From contig CM059975.1 of assembly GCA_030490835.1 (NCBI GenBank), positions 30,350,133 through 30,414,132 on the forward strand: a stretch of 64,000 nt of DNA. Direction: 5' to 3'. Below the pieces are notes generated by a model. That model had not been told where the DNA came from and did not search any database. It saw nothing but the letters and a program-made list of their open reading frames with translations. This document shows, one piece after another, positions 57,325 to 64,000 of the stretch. The stretch comes from Annona cherimola (taxonomy: Eukaryota; Streptophyta; Magnoliopsida; Magnoliales; Annonaceae). Each line of letters begins with the position of its first letter. Position 1 is the stretch's first letter. A program made the position numbers and the translations under genes.

Positions 57325-59900
57325 ATGGAGGAATATATGAGAATAGTTGAAAATAACCAAGGTTGGATACAAAATGACTTCCGCACAATGATACCTGATC
57401 CAATGAATGAGGAAGTAGAAGCTTTTATTGGGGAGACATCAGTAGTACATGTACATGTACACGAGGATGAGGTAGCCTTTATAGATGGTTCGGTGAATGT
57501 GTCGGATGGGGAGGTAGCATCTACTGAAGCAGTCAACGCACGTGGTATTGAAAATACAGATGGCTTGTTTATGGTTGATGTTGCAAGTGAACTGAAACCA
57601 AAAGTTGGCATGGAGTTCGTGTCTCTAGATGAAGCTTTTAAATTTTATAATACTTATGCTTGGCATTGTGGGTTTAGTGTTAGAAAGGACAGCACTCGTA
57701 ATTTAAAGTCCGGGGCAATTGCTAGGCGTGTTTTAAGATGTTCGAAGGCTGGTTGGTCTGAAAAAAAGCAAGAAATGAAGATCCTAACAAACAGAAGATT
57801 GCATTTATCAGTCGTTGCTCATGCCCGGCTAAGCTATATGTGAACTTAAATGTAGAAAAAAATGTATATTATGTGTCTCAATTTGTAGAGACACATAATC
57901 ATGCACTTTGTACTCCTACAAAGACCCGCAAATTGCGATCACATAAGAAATTGACGGAGGATGACCTAAGTATAATCTCATCTTTAAAACAATCTGGAGT
58001 TGGTGTTGCCAGGTCCATTGATTTTATGATGAATGAAGTAGGTGGTTCTTCTCACCTCCAGTATTCGGCAAGGGACGCTAGGAATGCTCTACGAAGAAAG
58101 CGTCAAATTATGTACGGTAATGACGCAAATACTCTACTGCATATGTTTCAAATAAAGAGTCGTGATGATAGTCATTTCTCCTATGAAATCCAAGTTGACG
58201 AGGATATGAGATTCACCTCATGTTTTTGGATAGATGGAAAATCAAAAGAAGACTATATGGTATTCGGTGATGTTGTATGTTTCGACACTACATACAAAAC
58301 AAATGAGTACGATATGCCATTTGGTCCATTTGTTGGAGTCAATCACCACAAACAGACATGTTTATTTGGTGCAGGCTTACTTTTCGGGGAGACGATTGAA
58401 GACTTTAAATGGTTATTTCAAACTTGGTTAGATGCTGTGGGTGGAGTTCATCCTAAGACAATTATTACAGATCAAGATGCAGCAATAGGAGCAGCAATAG
58501 CAAGTGTATTTCCAAATACTAATCATCTGTTGTGTTTGTGGCATATTCATAAGAAATTGCCAGAGAAGCTATCTCATATCATCCACCAACATCCAACCTT
58601 CAAGACAAAATGGAACAACTGTTTGTTTGGTACCAATAGCGAGGGAGAATTCGAGAGCACTTGGCAAGCAATGATAGAAGAGTTTGAATTGCAGGAAAAT
58701 TCATGGTTGCGACATATGTATGAGATTCGCCAAATGTGGATTCCTACTTACAGAAGAAAAATATTTTCAGCTGGCATGAGAACCACTCAACGAAGTGAGA
58801 GTATTAATGCTTTTTTTGATGGGTTCGTGTCTCGAAATTCAAATTTAATTGATTTTTCAAATGGCTATGACAAAGCACTAGAACGGAGGCGTGAGGCAGA
58901 AGCTGATGCTGATTTCAAGACTTTCTATGCCAATCCTGAGTTAAGAACTAAATGTAGCATTGAAGGCTATATGGCAAAGGTGTTTACCCGAAATATTTTT
59001 CTAGAAGTTCAAAAAGAAGTTATTGAATGTATGTATTATGTTGCAGAGAAGGTCACAGGTGAAGGGGCAATTCAACAGTGGCAAGTGTTCTTGTTAGAGG
59101 GGGAAGACGAGAGCAAGCGGAAGATCTTAACATGGAATGCAGAAGAAATGATTGCCTCATGCCCGTGCTTGAAATTTGAGTCGTCGGGTATTGTTTGTCG
59201 GCATATTATCACATTGTTCCGTTTCTTAAAGATAAAAAGCATACCTCCATATCATATACTACCACGGTGGACACAAGATGCTAAATCTCAGTTCAAAAGA
59301 CCAACCACAACAACGGACAAGAGAGGAACACAGTCTCTTGCTATTCGTAGTCATACATTATCCAAATGGTGGTCTTATGTTAGAAATGAAGCCATGCATA
59401 ACCCAAATGCATTTGAAGTTGTTAGAGAGAATATGGAGAATTTGATTACTACACTTTCTGCAATGCCTAAGCCCGCACCTCCAGAGGATGTTGTTAGGTA
59501 TGAAGTTGTGGAAGGTGGGTGTACAATCGTGGCATCAAGTGATAACTTTAACCTTATGGCCCAAAGTCAAAGTGCAAATGTTGGTACTGATGTACTTGTT
59601 TCTCATGGCACAATAGCTTCACAAAATTCTCAGGCGTGTGGCATCTTGCCTGCACATGTTTCATTCACAAAAGGAAGATCTTCTAAACGCATGAAAGGAC
59701 ATTTAGAAGTCTCACGCGGTGGGACGAAATTTTGTCGTGGATGTAAAAAATTTGTTGTTGGCCATGACAAAAGAAATTGCCCCGCTTTCAAGGTTCCAAG
59801 TTCAACCGATATGTCCATTTCAGTTGGTAATGATTTTGTCACTTCTGTCGGCCGAGGTCAAGGGCCATGGTATACTTTGGTTCTCCATCTTACGTTATAA
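57325..59900 (+). CDS. FAR1/FHY3-type MULE transposase, frame broken at an A7 run
   Basis: The frame starts at the ATG at 57325, just after a likely leader-intron acceptor (AAATTGTAG). It contains the first half of the FAR1 zinc-finger domain (GMEFVSLDEAFKFYNTYAWHCGFSVRK). The frame shifts by -1 at the A7 run 57761-57767. Beyond it the second half of the finger (RCSCPAKLYV ... FVETHNHALC) and the rest of the protein are open to 59900. The MULE transposase core follows: aspartates in VVCFDTTYKTN and IITDQDAAIGAAI, then HLLCLWHIHKKLPEK. A SWIM zinc finger (CPCLKFESSGIVCRHII) and a C-terminal zinc knuckle-like stretch (FCRGCKKFVVGHDKRNCP) complete it. With the frame joined, length would be about 858 aa, near the size of FAR1/FHY3. 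A donor GTATAC at 59869 paired with an acceptor before 59986 could instead end the protein at GPW. Members act either as transposases or, when domesticated, as light-signalling factors. The surrounding inverted repeats argue for a transposase. Confidence 0.9.
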
Positions 59901-60001
59901 ATTCTCTCTTTGACCGCATGTTAAGTCAAAATAATAAATACAGTTATATATTGAATTAACCATTTTCTGTTTTTTAAAACATGTAGGTGATCAGACGTGA
60001 A

Positions 60002-60700
60002 ATGGCATCTTCTAGTACAAGAACGAGATCACGTGGAGGTAGGAGTTGTGTTTGCTCATGTGGTTTACCAGCTGTAGTGTTGACGTCCCATACCACAAGA
60101 AATCCAGGTCGGCGATTTCTTCGATGCCCACAATATCGTGTAAGTCAAATTTCGTTGTGTGTCCATTTCACTCCCGTTCTCGTTGCCTTTCCACTCTAAC
60201 TCATTGCCATTTACTATTGTCTTAAAGGGTAGTATTTCATCATCACTGATTTTACTTGTGTTTTGTAGGATGTTTCACATGCTTGTAAGTTTTTTAGATG
60301 GGTTGACGATGATTTCTCGCCAAAAGCTGAGATTGTTTCAAAGGACGATGTTCCGCTTAATGTACACTCCCAAGACCTTCCGCTTAATGTTCAATCAGAA
60401 GATCAAGTCTCCATGTTCAATCTAGAGCAAATAGTAGTGGATATGGGAGACCTGATACGTTGTGTTGATGATATAAGGGAGCGGCATACGATGGAAATGC
60501 GGCAATTGAAACAAACAGTAGAGTTGAGGACCTTAGAGATGAGAGAAGCAAATGAAAGGAGGGATAAGAGAGAGATAGAGCTGGTGAAGAATATCAAGAG
60601 AAACGAAGTCTTACTCATTACTCTATGTGGTCTTTTTCTTGCAATTGTTATTTATTTGGCAATGTGTGAAGGTCTCATATTTGTGAAAGACTTTAAGTAA
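60002..60700 (+). CDS. GRF zinc-finger protein with coiled coil and C-terminal membrane segment
   Basis: Two exons, 60002-60139 and 60269-60700, with a phase-0 intron (CGT|GTAAGT ... TTTTGTAG|GAT), give 189 aa. The intron splits a GRF-type zinc finger: CVCSCGLPAVVLTSHTTRN, PGRRFLRCP, and after the junction HACKFFRWVDDD. A spacer leads to a charged helical region with heptad character (MGDLIRCVDD ... MEMRQLKQTVELRTLEMREA, then RRDKREIELVKNIKRN), probably a coiled coil. Near the end is a hydrophobic segment (LLITLCGLFLAIVIYLAM) long enough to cross a membrane. GRF fingers are thought to bind single-stranded nucleic acid in other proteins; plants have many small proteins of this GRF-plus-membrane layout with no known role. 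It lies about 100 bp downstream of the transposase on the same strand, inside the same inverted repeats, so it is part of the element as it stands. Confidence 0.85.
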
Positions 60701-62560
60701 ATTGTAGAACTTTTACTTCAATGAAGTCTTTTGTAATGGATTATATTAGTAAAAGTAAATTGTAGTACTTTGGTTTCAATGAAGTCTTTTGTAATGGGAT
60801 ACATTAGGTTTGGACTTGTTTGAATGAAATGGAAAAGTCTTTTATTACTTGTTGCTTCAGAATGTCGAATGTGGCAGGTTGATTCAATTTTATTGAATTG
60901 TGATTGCTAAAGGAAACTTGTAGTTTGATATCAATGGAATGAAATCGCTTGTTGAATAGGATGCTTAGAATGTTAAAGTTACTTGCTGCTAGTATAAAAG
61001 TAAGATTACTTATCTATCATGAAAATGCTGCTCTGCCAAACGCAATAATATTTCAAACAAATATCGATTTGCTTGTATAAAAGTAATTTAACATTTCAAC
61101 AAGTTTTTGCTTTCATCATATGATGAAAAAGCAATAACATTCCACTTACAAAATGTACAAATAACGTTAAATGAGAATTACAACACAATAACATCAAGTA
61201 AGAATCACAACATGATAAATCACAGCTTGGAGCTCATATTTATCTTCTTGGGCAATGGCAATGGAGGGGCTTCGTACGTGTCTCGTAAAGAATCATCAAT
61301 TGAGGGTGTCATAGAAGCCAAAGGAGTTGCCCCACTTAAACAGATGAAGGGATTGCTTGGCATTCCCAATCTTTGAATCAAAGAAGTGTACTTCAGAAGG
61401 ATTGTTTGGCATTCCCAATCGTTGAATCAAAGAAGTGTACTTCAAAAGGAAAAGAAAAGATGCTCATCTTCATCATATTCATCTTCTTCGGCAATGGACA
61501 TGGAGGGGCTTCATACGTGTCTGGTAAAGAAAATGGAGGGATTAAGATAATATACTCAATAATCCACTAAATAGATTGCAGATACCTAAACCAGGCAATT
61601 AAAATAAAAGTGCTTAAAATTACCTGAATGTTACAGAACATCCAATGGGCAAAAAGTGCTTAAAATTACCTGAATGTTACAGAACATCCAATGGGTAAAA
61701 GTATTGAAGTCAGTCATGATCCATCTGCCCGGCATTTCGGTTCCATTCAATCTGGTGGCATCCATTTGTAATGCAGCTCATACAGACATAAAATTCATTG
61801 GCATATAGTGAACTGTAGTACTCTTTATGCTTTCATCAATAACAAACCATGATTGGCCATGCCAGTAAATTCATTAAACTGAACTCACCAAACATATTGG
61901 AATGAAAACCAAGATCAAAATTTCAAAACAATACCACATTTAGAAATTGACATGTGAAGCAGCTGATGCATTAACTGTGTTTATAGATATCTGCATGGAT
62001 GATGCATCTTTCAAAATCATCAACTGATGAGCAGCACCAAAAGAAACCCATAATAATTCAACTTTCTAGCTTTGAATCAGTACTACAACGATATACTCCT
62101 AAAATCATCAATCAAAACAGACCCAAGAAACCAACACCCTCTTCAAAGTTCAGATGAGACATCACTCACAAACGTCAAGTAAGAGTCATCACTCACAAAA
62201 TGTATTCACAAACATTGCAGCTTTGCAACGAAGGAGAATCTTCTGTTAACCACAAGATTGAAATGTTTGGAATACATTGTCCATACATCATCAAGGTAGA
62301 ATTTCAGCATGTCAACAACTAAAACAATTTCTATGGACATACAGTTAATCACTCCCATTTTCATTTACACAAGTTGTATCCAAAATTACAAAATAATCAC
62401 TCTCAACAAGATATGAATATGCAATTTCAGCAATTTACTTTCATGAATGTGAAAACTAGAAGAATTGTACATCTGCCCAAAAATATGCAATTCTGTAGCA
62501 CATAGAGAATTGAAACATGTATAAGACAAAATCATTGCATCCATTTACATATTCCATTCC
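60701..62560. other. Right internal region of the MULE, non-coding with short duplications
   Basis: No convincing gene. Repeats: TTTCAATGAAGTCTTTTGTAATGG-like units at 60719 and 60776; a segment with CTTCTT(G/C)GGCAATGG and GGAGGGGCTTC repeated at about 61228 and 61477; a 49-bp tandem unit at 61350-61449 (GGCATTCCCAATC, TTGAATCAAAGAAGTG); a 46-bp tandem unit at 61609-61700 (TGCTTAAAATTACCTGAATG). Confidence 0.7.
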
Positions 62561-62863
62561 GAGTTGTTCAAGAGAACGAGAGAGGGAGAATGCCCGCAGA
62601 AGTTGTTTGTGAGTGGCCGGAAGGTGTGAGGGCGCTGGAGTCGTGGGTGGATGGGAGAGGGAGAGAGATCGAGGAGAAAGATCGATGCCACCGTCGATCC
62701 GGGCAGGGATGGAGGGGGGCGTGAACAGGAGAGAGGGATCCCCTGCCCACAGAAGCCGTTTGTGAGTTGCCGGAAGCTCCGAGGGCACTCGAGTCATGGT
62801 CGGAAGGGAGAGAGAGAGAGGGAGAGGGAGAGGGTGACGCTGTCTGTGAGAGGGAGGGGGAGT

Positions 62864-63333
62864 GGCGCTGGAGTCGTGGCCGGAAGGGAGAGGGAGAGGG
62901 ATCGCTGGCACCGTCGATCCGGGGAGGGATGGAGGCGGGGAGAACGGGAGAGGAAGCCGTGCAGGGAGACGCAGTCGCTCCGAGGGCGCTGGAGTCGTGG
63001 CCAGAAGGGAGAGGGAGAGGGATCGCTGGCACCGTCGATCCGAGGATGGATGGAGGCGGGGAGAACGGGAGAGGAAGCCGTGCAGGGAGACGCTGTCTGT
63101 GAGAGGGAGGGGGAGAGGGAGAGGGATTCGTATATGCGTGCGGGCATATTTTTGCAATTTTCCTCTTTTTTGAATTGATCCGACGGCGAAACAAACGAGC
63201 GCGCAAGGGCCCGTTTGCAATTTCTCCATCCGACGGTGCAGAGAGATCGCGCCCAATCCAACGGTGCGTACGCAGCGAGCCGGCAGCGGGCGCAGAAGGG
63301 GCGACTTAGCCCGGGCGTATACGATCATCTCTC
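62864..63333 (-). repeat. Right terminal inverted repeat of the MULE (470 bp)
   Basis: Reverse complement of 55696-56154 with an extra 11 bp (GCCGGCTCGCT read on the minus strand) in the GC-rich part near the tip. The adjoining 62570-62863 is subterminal sequence that matches 56160-56400 only loosely. Long open frames here come from the CT-rich composition and are not genes. Confidence 0.93.
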
Positions 63334-63372
63334 TATATGTATATATATATGTATATGTATATATGTATATGT

Positions 63373-63405
<33 letters not shown>

Positions 63406-63407
63406 TA

Positions 63408-63448
<41 letters not shown>

Positions 63449-63454
63449 ATATAT
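63334..63454. repeat. (TATATG)n microsatellite, right of the MULE
   Basis: The continuation of the 55336-55695 microsatellite across the inserted element. The first nine bases are the target duplication. Confidence 0.97.
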
Positions 63455-63782
63455 GGGAGCTGTTACGCTGCACCGGAACAGCCGTGCAGTGGCCCCAAAA
63501 TGGGGCCCACATGATCATGAAATCATGATCTACTCCACCCATTGTATTTAGAATAATGTATTCTATAACCATACCAATTTTCATCCCAATCAGATACTTT
63601 AAAGTTGTTATTTACATTAAACTATTTTATTACGTTGGATTTGTACCATTTTCAGATGGGGCTCATATACGTATCTAATTGGGATGAAAATTGGTATGGT
63701 AATAGAATACATTATTCTAAATATAATGGGTGGAGTAGATCATGATTTCATGATCATGTGGGGCCCATTACAGCGATGCTAT
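63455..63782. mobile_element. Inverted-repeat MITE (family X) in the microsatellite
   Basis: The left arm (GGGGCCCACATGATCATGAA, ATCATGATCTACTCCACCCA, AATTTTCATCCCAATCAGATA) and the right arm (TATCTAATTGGGATGAAAATT, TGGGTGGAGTAGATCATGAT, ATGATCATGTGGGGCCC) are near-perfect reverse complements. Between them is the family centre TTAAACTATTTTATTACG. It is bounded on both sides by TATATG repeats, so it inserted into the same microsatellite. Confidence 0.75.
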
Positions 63783-63840
63783 ATATATATGTATATGTAT
63801 ATGTATATATATATATGTATATATATATATGTAGAGAGAG
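63783..63840. repeat. (TATATG)n and (GA)n microsatellite
   Basis: TATATATGTATATG repeats followed by GAGAGAGAGA; a third piece of the same simple-repeat tract. Confidence 0.95.
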
Positions 63841-64000
63841 AGAAGTATTCAGGCGCAGCGTCACTGCATCGGAATTTTCGGTGCAATGACGCTGAAATGG
63901 CCCTCACATGATAATCAAATTAAAATCTATTTCACCTATTGTATTTAGAATAAAGTATTAAATTACCATATCAATTTTCATCATAATTGGATATGTGTAT
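63841..64000. mobile_element. Second family X MITE, cut by the window end
   Basis: After an unrelated tip (CAGGCGCAGCGTCACTGCATC ... GGTGCAATGACGCTG, itself partly palindromic) comes a diverged copy of the left arm of the 63455 element: CTATTTCACCTATTGTATTTAG, AATAAAGTATTAAATTACCATA, CAATTTTCATCATAATTGGAT. The rest lies outside the window. Confidence 0.6.

Larger units (their letters stand above)
55696..63333 (+). mobile_element. Two-gene Mutator-like element (FAR1-type transposase plus GRF zinc-finger protein), 7.6 kb
   Basis: The ends are GAGAGATGATCGTATACGCC in inverted orientation, and the 9-bp word TATATGTAT lies directly outside both (55687-55695 and 63334-63342). The terminal inverted repeats are about 460 bp and almost identical. 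Inside are two genes on the plus strand: a FAR1/FHY3-related transposase (57325-59900) and a spliced GRF zinc-finger gene (60002-60700). The remainder (56440-57290 and 60701-62560) is AT-rich and non-coding. The target duplication lies in simple repeat, so its exact match carries a little less weight than usual, but the inverted repeats fix the ends independently. Confidence 0.92.

Noticed and set aside
57295..57843. Treating the two halves of the FAR1-like frame as two separate genes
   Set aside because: The break falls within a single FAR1 zinc finger and a -1 shift at the A7 run restores one continuous domain order.
59987..60199. Reading the GRF frame straight through to 60199
   Set aside because: The GRF motif continues only if GTAAGT at 60140 is used as a splice donor and joined to 60269; the read-through lacks the last Cys and the FFRW motif.
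62456..63328. A 290-codon minus-strand frame at the right end of the MULE
   Set aside because: Same CT-rich inverted repeat; no domain, and the frame simply reads through terminal repeat plus subterminal repeats.
1..64000. CRISPR arrays, prokaryotic operons or defence islands
   Set aside because: No regularly spaced direct repeats with unique spacers; gene structure is plainly plant nuclear.

Overview
This is a piece of nuclear genome from a flowering plant. The reasons are PLS-class pentatricopeptide repeat (PPR) genes, one with a full C-terminal DYW deaminase domain, a 13-exon gene for the plastid protein pTAC14, a GeBP/Storekeeper-type transcription factor, and typical plant transposons (hAT, Mutator-like, Tourist-like MITEs, LTR remnants). 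The spacers are very AT-rich. The sequence alone does not let me name the family or species.

Host genes: (1) 2893-4782, minus strand, an intronless PLS-class PPR protein ending in an E-type motif. (2) 9149-20210, plus strand, the pTAC14 orthologue. I rebuilt it as 13 exons giving 487 aa in one continuous frame; its introns are swollen by nested transposons. (3) 32474-34588, plus strand, an intronless DYW-type PPR protein that resembles Arabidopsis At5g50390 (EMB3141) along its length. (4) 46617-48164, plus strand, an intronless GeBP-family DNA-binding protein. Three of these four probably act in organelle gene expression or nuclear transcription. Their proximity looks like ordinary plant gene order, not a functional cluster.

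Mobile DNA: 25577-30165 is a structurally complete hAT transposon with an exact 8-bp target duplication and an open 732-aa transposase. 55696-63333 is a 7.6-kb Mutator-like element with long, nearly identical terminal inverted repeats and an exact 9-bp target duplication inside a TATATG microsatellite. It carries two genes: a FAR1/FHY3-type transposase whose frame is broken at a run of seven A, and a small GRF zinc-finger protein with a C-terminal membrane segment. 50916-52190 is a Pack-MULE-like element with an exact 9-bp duplication and a leucine-rich-repeat fragment resembling pollen receptor kinases. 21359-22503 may be a second element of that kind. Two non-autonomous hAT elements are present, one nested in a pTAC14 intron and one inside a solo LTR-like block.

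Small repeats: about eleven copies or remnants of one Tourist-like MITE family with GGGTGTGTTTGG-type ends, several fold-back elements, a MULE-type MITE with an exact 9-bp duplication, a TRIM-like retroelement with a recognisable primer-binding site, two possible SINEs, and many short tandem duplications. Between genes and elements the window is mostly AT-rich sequence where I see no coding capacity. I found no rRNA, no convincing tRNA and no CRISPR array.

The most interesting unit is the two-gene Mutator-like element. It pairs a FAR1-type transposase with a GRF zinc-finger/membrane protein inside one set of young inverted repeats, and its only visible defect sits on a sequence that is also a classical -1 frameshift heptamer.
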